A stretch of 64,000 nt of DNA from Eumeta japonica (GCA_005406025.1 BGZK01002068.1:17842-81841), one strand, 5' to 3'; positions 49,101 to 62,701 are shown, counted from the first letter of the stretch. Numbers and translations are program-made. Notes: a model not told the origin generated them from the sequence alone.

Positions 49101-52100
49101 ACAACAAATTAAATCTATTCCAAGGAAATTGATATGACATATAATACGCTATTCAACAAAAAATATTTTAATGTTTAATGAATCGTCACCTATTTTATGA
49201 AGCAAATAATTAGAGGCATTTGTATTAATATACTTTACGTAACTTAGAAATTGTCAAGTCCTATAATGCATATTTCAATCGAAATAATGAAATAAAATAT
49301 TACCTTAACTATAATATTACATAATTAACATACATCAAGTTTTACTCTGCAGAAATATATTCTGTAATCATGTTTATCTATTAAAACAAAAAAAGTATAC
49401 AAAGAATTAAAATAATGTCAAGCCGCTCGACCGATGACATTGCTTTAGGACAGCACGTGCAAATTGTAAAAAGTATGCCTTATTGTGGTCCAGTAACATG
49501 ATTATCGTTTTATGTACTAAAGTATTTAAAAATGAACCTCTTTCTTATGATCTTTCGATTGAACGTCATATGATATATAATGTTTCTTCCGTTATTTCTT
49601 TTTTTTTGGTACTGTAAAATAGTATTGAATGGTAAGACACAGATATAATGTACACTTTGACAGAATACATACTTTTATTGTGACTTTAAGCCGCTTTTTG
49701 ATATTTAAATAGTGAGCAACTGTGAATTTTCTCTTTTGCATATTTGTTGTTTTACCATTGATCCATTTTGCCACTATTGGAATTCGAAATTTTTAACGAA
49801 ACTAATTAAATAAATAACGTTCTCATGTTAAGAATGCAATATTTACATAATAGTTTGTTTAAATAAATATTAAATATGCTATAAATTCCTTTATGAGCTC
49901 AGAATTCTTTATTTGACAATTGCTACTCATGAAAAAAAAACATTAAAAAAATATACCAACGTTTACGTAAGCGTAGGGGGGACAAGTAAGAGCTTTACTT
50001 ACTTCTATTTAATAAAAAAATTAAAAGACGTTCTCATATTTCGAGAAAACTGGCCGTAGAGGAGTCTGACACGTATGTAATTGCGATTTGACGGCAATCG
50101 TCAAGTTCAAAAGAGTCTATTAGTCATTTCTTATAGTGTGGTTTTGTATATTTTCGATTGTCAGTATGGGTTATTGACTGTTTTTATCTTATGTGGAAAA
50201 TTTTTATTCATGTGGATGATGAAGATAATAAAGGTGATTGTTAATCATATGATAACAATGACACATCTATAAGATGAAAAATGGTTAAAACTATAAAAAG
50301 AATACAGAAATACAAAAGCACGGGCCAAATAATATAGTTACGACCCACAAAGTGAGGTAAACGTAAAAACTGCAAAGTGTACGGAGTTAGAAGAATGTTT
50401 AGGTATCATATGATAACCTTAAAAACCAATGCAAAATTGTTATGTACCAGCAAAAATAGACAAAAAATAGTGTTTAATCAATCAATAAAACTAATGCTCT
50501 TTTTTATATATCTGTACTTTTTATTTACTATCTCTCTGAATTCAGACGCACTTTATTTCTTCTAAAAGAAAGTTGGCAACCCCGAAATGTTAAACGTAAA
50601 TGTGTTACAACTTTCCACATTTGATATTTTTCTGATTGAATTTCATTACTTCATATTTGTATTCCTGTTTACAGACTTAGGTGGCGACTTCGGTAATTTT
50701 TTGTGCTCATCGCTTTCATTGAGGTAATTTTATTGTTTACCATGCGTCAGCTGACAGAACCTCGGTAGTTAACTAATTGCTTTAACTAGCAGGTTTTTGA
50801 AGGCGAATTTCACCTCGTTAAAAATTGTGTTATTCAACATTTTTCAGTGACGGGGTACATGAAATTTATAAATCATCTCATTTTCTCTCGTGGCTTAAAT
50901 AATTTTATACATGTAATTGACCGGGCGTTTGCCTTTATCTTTACAAAGAGAAGGTGGAATCTAATTTTTTGGTTGTGTTGGTGATCATTGTAAGACGATG
51001 TCGCAAGAACAACGATTAGGTCGGCGATTTCTAACACCTTAAAACTAAACTAAATGTAAACTGTACCTATATATCTAAGGAACTACAGAACTGATATTTA
51101 GATAAAAAACAGTTCGATTTTCATAGAAAGTATGTAATTACGTCGAAATATCTCTATATATAACGAGATATAAATAAGATAAATTAGCTGTTACGTTTTT
51201 GAAAGTAATACGAAATCCATGGAATGTATAGTGCGACGTCAATCTAATGAACATAATTATTTTGTAAGTCTTTGAACAATAATATATGTCGTGTCGTAAA
51301 AAACTATATGAAACACTTTGGAATCTATCATAAGAGAATAAATACAATTTCAATTTCCAAGTCGGTTAAGCCGTTTTAGAGAATTATACTAAAAAATATA
51401 TGCGTCTTATTCGACGTGTCGTATGTTTTAAGTATTTTATGTAGTTCTTTAATTTAAATTTTAAAGTAACATAACCTCTTATTTTTTCGAACCTAAAACC
51501 ACAATTGTTTCAAACTTATAAAAGCAGGCAGACGAAATTGGCCAAGATAATTTTATCATTGTAATTTTTGGACCCTCTCCGTCCAAATGATCATCCCTGT
51601 TTATATGTTTGTCCGTCTGTCACAGCCAATTTGAACCAATTGCTCTGAATGTATTTGATCAATTAAGTTAGTACACATATGAATTGTGGTATTTGAAAAA
51701 ATAAATAAAAATTTACTATCCTCCTTCTATCTGAAATTATAGACAAAATAGTTCCTTAGTTATAAATACAGGAAAACTTATAAAGTCTGTGGTCTTAATA
51801 AAATAACGAAAAAATATTGTACATATAAATTCACATTAACATCTTAGTACAGAACTCTCTGTACGTAAGTTCAACTCGCACTATCGTCTTTGTAATACAG
51901 AAAGAAAAATAAAAAGAGTCATCAATTATACGAAGAGTTAGAATATTAGTTACGATTCCAGGGGCCGGAAGCCCCACCTATTTTTTATTTCATGTGCAGT
52001 AAAATCTAATTAAATCAAAATCAAATTATCATTAATTACTTAATTAAGATATTGCCGTTACGACCATATTACTTGTTTATGAATCTCTCTGCCGTTTCCA

Positions 52101-54111
52101 ACGGAATTTTCGCGAAATATCAATTAATTTCAACACTCTACAAAGGTACCTTTATAGTTTGGCTTCACATACGTCAAGCACCCATAAGCTCTGGAGGTTA
52201 ATTGTTTGACAATAACTAACGTAATTTATATGATTCACAGCAAATATCCCGTGTCTCATAGCCAATTGCGCAAGAGGTCGATGACTTGTTGATCGTTAGG
52301 TAATACGAACAATTGGTCTTTGCAATAAAATATCAATTGAACACGTTCGGACATTACGTATATAAGGTTGTAAGTATACATTTAAAGTCAAAATGTTTAT
52401 TTGATTCCTGTATAGTTATTAGCTGCCATTTTTAATCGATTCTTATGAAATTGTACAACCAGGTGTTTTAATTAAGCCGTCTATATGTTTTATTAAACCG
52501 TCGTTCAGATTGATAATGAAATTGTGACGAAATAGTTTTTCAGATTAGCTCTCTACGGATAGCGTTAATGTAATATAAAGACGTGTTGAGAATAAGGTTT
52601 TTAAGTGACAGTTAAATATTTTAGGTATATTAGCGACCTTTCGAATTGATCAATAATACGTGTCCCCCTCTAACTTTGCAAATATTCAATTTTAATATGC
52701 ATAAAAACATATAAGGTCAAGTGCGAGTCTACTTGTGCATCGAGGGTTTCATACTGCATGACACAGTTGTTTGTTGTCTTTGGCAAAGCATAAAAAATGA
52801 TCTTCTTTCATTTGGTCTCAGGATCTTTAGAACAAGGCCGATTCAAACTTGATCAATAAATTGTTTTACTTTAGAGTTAGCACTGTCATCTAAAGAAGCT
52901 TAACACATTATCATTATTATGACAAAGTCACAATGAAATAACAGTTGAAAAACCTTTTTTTGTATAGGAACACTCTTTTAATTATTTAATGTTGTATTCC
53001 TCCATTGTTTGTTAGGATATCCATCACAATAATTCTGTGAACATTTCATCTCGGTTATTTATTAAGTTCAAAAGATATGGATCCTTAGGCCAGGCCCTTT
53101 GACGGACGGACAAATGGACAGGCAACGTAGGTAATAGTAAGAGCGATTGGTATCTTCAAAGTATAATACCTTCGAGTATAAAACTTTTCGATATCGACTG
53201 TATTCGAATTTGAATTGTAGTAATTTATAAATTAGGCACACAATAAATATTATAAGACAATAAAAAATTAATAAATTCGAGTATAGTATTAATTCATCTA
53301 TAATCCTATATAATACTATGTTTCTAATTTTTATTATTGCCAATTTCATTATTTGTGCGGAACTACAAGTGTGAATGTATTTTTAAAACTATTTATTGCC
53401 CATAGTTTTAATCGTATAAAATTTATTAATGCTTTCTAAAGCAATGTAAATTTTCGAAAAAAAAAACTTTTATAATGAGTATTTATTTTTGTGCAACTCA
53501 ACTTGCATCAATTGAATCTTTAAATTTTCTTAGCTGGATATAGGAGGACGCCTGACAGAAGCGAATCTTTCACGTATTTTTAAATAAAAGCTATTTATGG
53601 TGGATGAGAATATGTTTTCACATTGACTTTCAAAGTTCCTTTGTCTATTTCTAATTCACTTCTCGTTGAGGTTCACTTCTAGCATGGATATCAATTTTTG
53701 ATGGTCTTTCACTGCCCCATTCTTGTTCACTATTCTGTTATTATTCAGAATCGTATTGAGAATTTCAAACTGGGAAAAAATATGCATATAGCAGCTTCTG
53801 AGCAAGCATGAGCTGAACGTCCGTGTGTAGAGTGAGAGAGAGAGTGATCCTTGTCGTTGTTCTATAGAGCACACGGCCACCAAATAAATAAACGCGGACA
53901 GAACGTGCACAGAGGATGTTAACGGTGACGATCACAATATTCTCCCGGTGGCCGAGTGCTGCAAGAAGACCTTATAGAGGCCTCGCTCCAAATACGGAAC
54001 AACCTTAAGAGTTATAAAAAACGAAGTTATTATTGAGTTAGCTTCATACATATTGACTCATTTTTTATTTAGTTCTCGTCGCCTGGTTGTGGCAAGAAGG
54101 CGCGTGCGTCG
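46111..54111. other. 8-kb repeat-rich intergenic block, no gene found
   Basis: No frame with a recognisable domain. Segments near 47150-47530, 51590-51720 and 53080-53130 (GGACGGACAAATGGACAGG) have the wording of degraded dispersed repeats. A short GA tract lies near 53831. Confidence 0.45.
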
Positions 54112-54154
54112 ATATATTTCCGTAGTCGGCTATACTGACTACGGAAATCTATAT
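54112..54154. repeat. imperfect hairpin
   Basis: ATATATTTCCGTAGTC (54112-54127) pairs with GACTACGGAAATCTATAT (54137-54154) over a 9-base loop, with a two-base bulge; the inner 12 pairs are perfect. Confidence 0.8.
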
Positions 54155-54835
54155 TGCGCGTGGGTCGACGTGAACTTGGAGGTTCCTTTTTTTTTCTTTA
54201 TTTTTTTATTCTAATTGATCTGTTATTCCATAAAATATCTTAGAATTGCGCACAATTTTAACGCAGTGCTCTGCAAAAGCAATATTTATGTTACTGCTAC
54301 TTAGTAACAAAGTCAACGTAGTTTTAAATAGAATGCAGAACACTCTTAACAAATTCAAAATATTACGCTTTGAACAGTACCAAAATGACTTAATTTAAAA
54401 ATATTAATAATACCGGTGGTTGAAAGCTACATCCACTATTTTCGCTTAAAATGACTTTGTTTATGTAATGTCGTTGTTGTTTATTATTTATTATATTATC
54501 ATTGCATATATGTTAATGTGATTCAAAAAAATTTTTTTCACACTAACTTCCAGAAACGAACACTTAAAGCTCTATATCAACTAAAGATAACGAGGAACGG
54601 AAGACAAACGGAAAAAACTTGCCCTTTCCTATTATATTTATTGACGTATTGTACTATCTGTTATCTATCCTGAATCCAATTTCTGGCTAAAGGTTGCACG
54701 ATTACCAGCCGGCTCTACACTCCCGTCACTTCTTATCCAAACTAGAACCTGCACATCCACCATTATGATTACGCTCACTTCGGTGTACCGGGACTCGTTC
54801 CTTTCAGTGGTTGCGACTGGCTGAAGGTTGACTGA

Positions 54836-54861
54836 CGATGATGATAATGATGATGATGATG
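54836..54861. repeat. GAT trinucleotide repeat
   Basis: An imperfect run of GAT units directly after a non-AT-rich stretch ending GGCTGAAGGTTGACTGAC; possibly the simple-repeat tail of a retrotransposed element. Confidence 0.7.
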
Positions 54862-55814
54862 TTCATAAACTTATATTTACTACATATTTTACATAAGCAA
54901 CAAATTCATCTAAGTTTTCTTCATTGGAAGGAATTTATATGAGATTAGCTTTTTTACTACTCCAATTGCATTTTATAAGGTGGTTAACTATTACTTAGCT
55001 GTGATAGTTCACGGCAGTAGTATATACGTATAATGAAATTGAAATGAAAATTATCCTACCTGAATACGCTTTACAAGTTAATAAAAATAGTCCACCAACT
55101 TATAAAATGTACTTGGGAGAAGTAAAAAACAACATTTCATACAAAAGCTTTAGGAACCGTTTAAAATTATATAAATATGATATAATATAATCAATCATTA
55201 ACATCCGTCCTCCGTCCGTAAATTGAATTAATAGATTCAAAGTATAATACAAAAACGGCCCTTCTAAGTACGCTTATTATGAGAAGCAACTACGGAACCA
55301 CTACCTATACTGCACGTGGTCCGACACGCACTTGGCCGATTTTTCTATAATAAGAAAATTGAATTAAACGAGCCCATCAAAAATATGTAATAAAACTTAC
55401 AATTCTTACAAAACTGCTTTCCCACATAAACTTCAAATATAATAAACGAAAAAAAAAACCGATATAGTAAATATGTAGTATGCAGATATTATCTATTTTA
55501 CGGGCATCTATTGATGTAATAACGCGTGAGTGTATCTTAAACTTCTCACATTTGTATTGAGATTGCGAGAAACGAAAAAAATCATCCTCATAGACGAATT
55601 TTATTAGCGGTCATAAGAGTAATTTGTTACATAAAAGTAGATTTCTAGTCTATTTATACCCTTATAGTATGATTTTACAGTGCGTACCTAAGGGTGATTA
55701 ACGGTAAATATGTAATAATTACAAGTTATTATTCCTTATGATTTGTGCTCATACGCGATCTTATTCGCATTAATATGACCTTTATAAAATGTATATTTTT
55801 AGCTGTAATGACAT

Positions 55815-56079
55815 TAATAGCGGTGTGCTTTAAAATTTAATTTGCTATAGTTAAATGTTAACTGTCAAAGTTAAAAACTAAGCATGTCAAGATATCGGTA
55901 ATCTTAGAAATATTGGCATTTGTGCTATTAGGTTAAGGTCACAAATATCAGTAACTTTAAAACTACCTTAGTCAACTGCCAATTGTGGAGTTAAAAATAT
56001 CGTATATCGCGTTTAGTTTTTAACTTTAATAGTTAACAGTTAATTGTTTCAAATAATAGTTTGAAGCACACCGCTGTTA
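55815..56079. mobile_element. MITE with ~65-bp terminal inverted repeats and TA target site
   Basis: The left arm starts ATAGCGGTGTGCTT (55817) and runs to about AGTTAAAAACTAAGC (55883). The right arm is its inverse from GCGTTTAGTTTTTAACTT (56009) to AAGCACACCGCTGT (56077). Both ends are bordered by TA (55815-55816, 56078-56079), as for Tc1/mariner-type insertions. Total about 261 bp, no coding capacity, and the inner part is also partly self-complementary. Confidence 0.85.
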
Positions 56080-56258
56080 TAGAGCAACTTTTTTGGTTAT
56101 ATATATACAATTAGACTTCCACGTTGGCCAAGTTTGGAGTTGTTAAGGATCATTGTTAGCAATGCAGTGTCAAAGTTTTGACCTGACAAAATCTTAACGC
56201 GATATGGAAATAGTGGTTCAGTTTAATTTGATTTAAAAACTCACTTAACAGTTCACTC

Positions 56259-56327
56259 GTAATGAGGATTCGAATCCGGTACCTTTTATTTCGAAGAAAA
56301 CATCCTTAATCATTCGGCCATCACTGC
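56259..56327 (-). repeat. tRNA-like sequence (pseudo-tRNA or SINE head)
   Basis: The minus strand has TGGCCGAATGATTAAGG (A-box-like, as in Ser/Leu tRNAs, 56319-56303) and GGATTCGAATCC (B-box-like, 56277-56266). The outer seven bases at each end pair at six positions. The T-stem is poor and no long variable arm is clear, so a functional tRNA is unlikely. Confidence 0.4.
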
Positions 56328-57526
56328 TCTATCTGTATACAGACGTCGTCTTACTTCTATTCTAGAAATAGATAATAATATAGATATGGAGACATTATTA
56401 TATAAAAAAGGCAATATCAGTCTTCTTGTTTAAATTCACGGAAGCCCTGTTCTTATAAATACGCACTTTGGACCAGCGAGCTTTTTTAAATTCATCTTAT
56501 ACTTCATTACAAATTTTATTCAATACAAGTATTAAAAAATAACAACATGGCCGCCTTCATATTGCATCAGCAGACCAGCCAGTTTATCAATTACTTTCTT
56601 TTTGATTCGTTCGAAAATTTTAATTTCAAAATTTCGTTTTAGTTTATTTTAAGTTTATTCAAAAAATAAGTGGTTGTCGCTTTTTAATATTTCTGGACAA
56701 TTTACAATTGTATATGCGTTCAAAAACGAGTAAAAACTGAATTAAAACATTCCAAAACATTCATAAATACACGCACTGTTTTATAACTAACAGGACTATG
56801 AACTAGAAAAAAGGTTTTGTCAAAATTAAGTCTATTTCAGACGAGCAAATGGAAAATTAGGTAATCAAGCAGCTTCTAGGATAGTAAAAAACAAAGATAG
56901 GTTACGTTAACTTGGCGGATCTCCGAGTTAAATTTTCATTTTCATTTGAATTTAACAGAAATTTAACAGAATTATTAGAAATTAAATGTGTTTAAGTAAA
57001 GAGTCTATTAAGTGCATTCGATTAGTGTGGCTAAACATTCATTGAAGTAATAGAAACGCATCAAAATAATCCTTGCTAATGGCTGCAGGAGGCGGTTTTT
57101 AAATCTACATTTAAGTGAAGTAAAATCAAAAAGTGTGCACTTTATCTAAATTCCTTAACTTTATGATGATAAAATTTAAGAAACACACAATTTTTTGGAG
57201 CTCAAGAGTAGCAGACGATGTACCTCACAGTATCGGTAAATTGAAGTAGCAACGAACGGGCAACATCACTCATAGAACTGATAGCTCCTGGGAAGAAAAG
57301 TTCTCAAATGGCGATCACGAACTGGATGGCACGGCCACCTACTAGACGAACTGACGATCCGGCAAATGTAGTGGGCCACCGTTGGCTGTAGATGATCCAA
57401 GATCTTACGTTGTGGAAATGTAGGGGGAGGCTGAAGTCGATTAGTGGTCGTTCAACATTAGAAAAGATATAATAAGATGTTTTAAAGCACTAAAATACTT
57501 TCATTAGAGTGTTTTCAATTGTGACC
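56328..57526. other. intergenic DNA, nothing recognised
   Basis: AT-rich, without coding signal; a short less AT-rich stretch at 57220-57450 is closed in all frames. Confidence 0.45.
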
Positions 57527-57548
57527 TATATATACATATGTATATATA
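57527..57548. repeat. perfect 22-bp palindrome
   Basis: TATATATACATATGTATATA followed by TA; identical to its reverse complement. Confidence 0.9.
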
Positions 57549-57834
57549 CGAGGAATCGTTTGTAGATCATTATAGGTTATTTATAATATGAAAAATGTAA
57601 ACATATGTTTGTAAGGATGTTTGTCCTACGCTGACGGCTGACGGATTGTAATAAAATATTGCGCAGAGACAGATTATGTTCTTCGATACGATGTAAGATT
57701 AATGTAATAATACTGTATAATATTATGTTATATTATATTATTTTTATTATACAGCAATATTAAATATAATAAGCTTACCTTTATATAAAAAAAAATTATA
57801 AATACCAGTAAAAATGGTAATCTGTTATCACTAA

Positions 57835-58055
57835 CATCTATTGCCGAGGATGGACTAAAATTGGCATCGACATCGCTGTTGGAATAGTGAGACCGAGATC
57901 AGACCTGACAATGGAATCAGAACTGACATCGACAATACATACGCGAGCGAAACCGCGGGCATTTTTTATTCCTAAAAAACAATTATTGTTGAATGTTAAT
58001 TCACGCTCAGCTAATAGGGCGGGTAACGGCTAGTGTAAAACATGCACTTGGTTGC
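57835..58055 (-). repeat. dispersed repeat with six-base-phased tract, inverted
   Basis: The minus strand begins ACTAGCCGTTACCCGCCC (about 58036), passes GCCCGCGGTTTCGCTCGCGT (57960-57941) and then hexamers such as GTTCTG, ATTCCA, ATCTCG, GTCTCA. It links the phased tracts to a retroelement-like end. Confidence 0.5.
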
Positions 58056-58369
58056 TTTTTGTAGTTTGGGATTTATTTCAAATATATTTAAATTTTTTCT
58101 TATTCCCTTAATCGATTGTTCGTTATACTAATTGAACGCACTTAATTTAAATCCATGTAATTAAAAAAAATAAATGCTCAGCACAGGGGCCTGTCACGCA
58201 AGTTAATGAAATCTAGCGGAAACATCTTTTTTTTTATTATCTCGAAAACTATTTGGGACCTGATTGTTAATTTGTTACAAAATTCACATCAATTACCTAA
58301 TTTTAAAAATATCTGCTATAATGCACACAGATTGTGCGCGTCACAACAGAAATGCAAAACTTCGCAGGT

Positions 58370-58800
58370 AGCCATTCGATGTACGCTGACGTGGGAGGTC
58401 GCGTTTGAAATCCGGGACGTACTAGGACCGACGTCGAAAACCGAGCCGGTTCACGGCAAACGATCCGTACGTCGCGTCGGCGCTTGCGCGCCTCACTAAC
58501 GGACACCTGTGATCCGGTTGCTCGTAAACAGTATCGCATTCGGTCGGGATCGATTATCCTAACGAACCGCTACTTGGAACTGTTTACGGCGGCGGTCGGC
58601 GGCCCGCCTGTTTGATGGACACGTGTTCTTTTCCCCCGTATCCGGATGCGAGGATGCGCCAGCGCGATCACGTAATTCGACGCGGTAATGGGCTATCGGA
58701 ATATTCCTCACGGCCGGGCGGTCGGCGCGCGTCGTAACCCGGTGTCCGTCGCGCACTTCGCTTTACGTGTCTCCGAATAAGTCGATAAACGCATCCATTC
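58370..58800. other. CpG-rich island
   Basis: About 430 bp dense in CG dinucleotides between AT-rich flanks. Several overlapping small ORFs on both strands are Arg-rich and look compositional. Candidate distal regulatory element or first exon of an undetected transcript. Confidence 0.4.
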
Positions 58801-60739
58801 GTATTTGTTAGGTCCGCGTGTGGCTTCGGCTGAGTGATGTTTTCTAGGAATCTCGCAGAGCTATAAGTATAATGGCGATTGATGTATTGTAGTAGAAAAT
58901 TAGTCTCGGTTGCAGTAGTGATCATAGTTCACTATTCCAAAGAACGGAGTAGACGCGAGTCGTACTTGGGTTGTTATCAGCCTGTCCGACAATTTTAACA
59001 TGGTTACATAATATGATGGTTACATGAGATGTTAAAACGTAAAGCGGTATTTTTTTTATTTTGGTATTTAAAATATCGAAGCGGACGCATCAGCGACAGG
59101 AATTTCATTGTCTTTCAACTTTACAAAGACCTTGCTGTCCGCATAGACAAAGAAGAATTTTTTTCGTATTGTAATAAATCGAGCAAGTTTTCTGTGGATC
59201 ATGTTTCCGATCCAGTGTACCTACTATTGTAAACAGTATGCCGTTTATTTTGTTTATAATTTATTCTGTTAATTTCTATTTTGCACGTATATTTTCCTGG
59301 AATCATATTTTACTTCTAATCCATCTCCGGTGTTCGTTTATTTTCCGTGCGTCAGGAATACAACTTTGATAAATTACGTAAATGTTTTTTCCTTATGTAC
59401 AACTTTCAAAATATGAAAACTGGATGAAATTCAAAATGTCGACCATTAGTCAAATATTACAGTATTTTAAGAATTGTATTTCAACCGACTTCAATATATA
59501 TATATGTATGTGTATATTTATGTATGTCAAAATACTTTTTAATGGCTATTAGTAGAACCTAGCATACACAGAATGAAAATTACTTATTAATCTATATATA
59601 TTTTCATTCGTTTATATAATTACAAAGTGACAATCTTAGCAGGAACATATCGAAAATCTTTAGCGATAACAGTAGAAATACGGCGAATTAATTTAATGTT
59701 GCATGTGGAAGTCAATGAAAATGTGATCTGTATGAATTGTATATAACTTTTGTATTATAAAGAATAGTACTAATTTATATAAGAATAATGTAAAACCCAT
59801 GGAATGATGGATGGCCAGCGGACAATAATATTAGAACATATTTTATACACATTTTCTTTTCATAACTGTTTTGCCTTTCTCGTGGCAATCGATGTACAAT
59901 TTCTCATTACAATTTTCATGTAAAATATGAGCGTAACCTTATAGTCTTTATTAATTTCGAAATTTTAGATGCAGTAGTTTTGAATGTAAGAGGAACGGTC
60001 AAGTTTTATGTTCAATATATTAATATTCCAAAAAAAAGATATCTCTCACAATAGATAGTCCTTTGATATGTCATATGATGCATTGAACTAGTTATTTTTT
60101 TTTAATTGTCTCGTAAAAAATCATTATTTTATGTTATGTATGTTTGTGATCGGGTCGCTTAATTTTATGTATGTACCAAGTCTTAATTTTCTTCGTGCAG
60201 TGGATTAAGTGAGAAATAAATTGTGACAATTATACATTGAGTCTACAAAACTCTAAATAAATCATGTTTTTCCTCATTTTACGTATTTACTTGCTACAAT
60301 TTGAACGGAAATCACTTCCATACAATAACATGTTGCGATATAGTTTTATCAATACTTGCGTATTTTTGATTTTGTAAACACTTTTTGCCTGCGGAAATTT
60401 TGTTAATAAAGTCTAATCAATCCTTATATCAGTGCGAGACGAAAAATAAGCAACGCGGAAACTTCGCGAGGACAAAAACAAGTCGCTAATTAATGGTGAA
60501 CAGATAAATAAGCCAATATCTCCCAGGATGCCATCGAATTCGAATACAAATTAAAATGGTAAAATAATATACCGCCATCGATATAGAAGCACACTGCAAA
60601 CATTAGTTCACCGGAGCCAGATACGGGGTAGTGACGTCAGCCGGGGGACCGGCTAACGTAATGCCCATTTATTCAACGGAACAATCGATAAACGCTAACG
60701 ACAAACGTACATAACACGCTTTCTGTTTAAAAAGAAGTG
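58801..60739. other. intergenic DNA, minor repeat fragments
   Basis: AT-rich, no gene. At 59482-59525 CAACCGACTTCAATATATAT matches the terminal AACCGACTTC of the repeat at 61819 and runs into AT/TG simple sequence. Confidence 0.45.
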
Positions 60740-61050
60740 GTAGTGTCTGCGTGCGCGCTGATTCACTTGTTTATCGGCAAGTTCAAGGGCGGCGTGACGC
60801 GGGCCGCTGACGTGCGGCGTACACTTTCTTGTGAACTTGACTTTGAGGATTCCGACGCGCACGCCGGCCGTTGTACCGCTTCGAAACAACAAGTGCGATA
60901 ATGACCGTCTGCTTTGAAATTCTAAAGAACTCAATGATAAACCTCGGAAAAGTAATTTACCCACGGAACGTACTCTCCGCGGAGTGGTCGCGCCACGAAG
61001 CGGCTAGTCGCCGTCGCGTCGCCAACTCACCACAGTCCCCGTGTGAGGAT
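60740..61050. other. CpG-rich island
   Basis: GC-rich stretch with many CGCG motifs; open frames on both strands (89 codons on minus, 69 on plus) show no domain. Similar in kind to the islands at 35.3 and 58.4 kb. Confidence 0.35.
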
Positions 61051-61818
61051 TCGGAAAAACACTCATCTACCTACTGTTGACAGCTACTTTGTGATGCTAG
61101 TGATATCTAGTGATGGTTACCTATTCTAAGTTCTAAATCTTCTCTTCTTGCCAAATTTTCGTTTGTCCAGATAGGCTAGCTATAACTCTATACGCATCTT
61201 CGTACGAGACACTGTTACCTGTCTTCCTCGCACTGTACTAAGTAGAAAGAGATGTGTAATATTTGTCGTGGATACAAGGAGTCGAGCTGTCAGTTGTGCT
61301 AGTCTCTCTAAAATCGTTTTGATTATCCAAAGAAGCCATTATTTTTTCAAGGATTTTTGTAAAACCAACCTCTTTTAACCTAATTAAATCTATGTGATAA
61401 TGTTTTGAGAGACTCTATTTTCTACTGTTTAGAGAAATTAATGCCTTTCGGACAAATAAAAATTTACCAAAAGATACAATCGAAGATACAAAATTCATAA
61501 TTGTAATAGGACTCGATAGTAATAAATGTATTTAATTAAAATATATATTTAAATATAATAAAATACATATTGCGTATACACAATGCTATTAAATATTACT
61601 TTAAGACAATATATATATACATATACGCAAAATAAAATATTACCAACTTCCGTTTTGACACTTCTTAATAAGTGTGTGTAAGGTGAAAACGGTAGCTGAT
61701 ACATCGCCACCAATTTATCCGTTCAGGCGACGGCGGCGCTGTCCTCTACATGTGCTGACATTTATCTACCTGAGCTGATAAGTTAGTGGCGCAATATAAA
61801 GACTTTCAATGTATTTTT

Positions 61819-62701
61819 AACCGACTTCGAAAAAAGGAGGAGGTTCTCAATTGGACTGTATTTTTTTTATGTTCGTTACCTCCGAACTTTCGACTGAGTG
61901 AACTGATTTTGATGGTTCTCTTTTTATTTGAAAACTGGTGCTTCCCGTATGGTCCCATTTCAATTTGGTCTAGTTCTGACAATGGCATCCATGAAAAAAC
62001 CATATAAGTCTTAAATTTGGATTAAGTATATGCACGACAAATGAACGAATAACTCAATATCACGCCAACCGATTTCGATGATTTTTTTTATAGGAAAAGA
62101 TATTATACTTCAAGGGTAGTTTAATGAGAGTTTGATTAGGTTCTGATTATGGGATCCATGACAAAGCAACGGAACTCTTCAATTCTTAGGAGCAAATTTA
62201 CAATACTCGGCCGAATCTTTTATAGGCTATCCGGATATTTGAGTCACCTACCATAACGTCGTCATGGTCAAGTAATTGGCGTAGTCGAATATGATGATCA
62301 ACTTGCATTGATGATCATATTCATTCGTCAGCCAAGGAAACACTAGAATATATCTAGTAATAGACACCACTCGTAAAACAACAATAATTGCAACTACATT
62401 ATATTATCATAATAATTTGATTGACTTTTGAGTAGTTTAATATTTTTCATTTCATTTTATTTAGGAGAACTCTAAAAATATTTTAGTAATTGTTTGTTAT
62501 TCGTAGGTATGTGTTGAGTTAAATTTGAAATGGGTAGGTACCTACCTACCTTCTTGGGTGGTAAACACATAGATCGTACCTACATTTTGTAGAGTAGAAA
62601 CAGTAAGTTTATTATTAATTTGTAGAAGAATGCGCAATTATTTTTTTACTTTTTAATGCATATTAATTTGTTTTGGAATAGTTTTTGTTTTGAAGTTGGT
62701 T
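61819..62701 (+). repeat. dispersed element, copy B, with short inverted ends
   Basis: Starts AACCGACTTCGAAAAAAGG and ends GTTTTGAAGTTGGTT; the two 15-base ends are inverted with three mismatches. The last ~400 bp match copy A at 9863-10257 closely. A 73-codon frame near the start (61786-62007) is not a known protein. About 880 bp. It could be a non-autonomous DNA element or a retroelement fragment. Confidence 0.7.

Noticed and set aside
56259..56327. tRNA-Ser/Leu gene
   Set aside because: A and B boxes are present but the T-stem and variable arm are poor; kept only as a tRNA-like repeat.
58303..58925. Cluster of small ORFs in the CpG island
   Set aside because: Overlapping frames on both strands, Arg-rich, no shared domain; compositional.
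61786..62007. 73-codon plus-strand ORF
   Set aside because: Lies in the head of repeat copy B and is open on the minus strand too; no domain.
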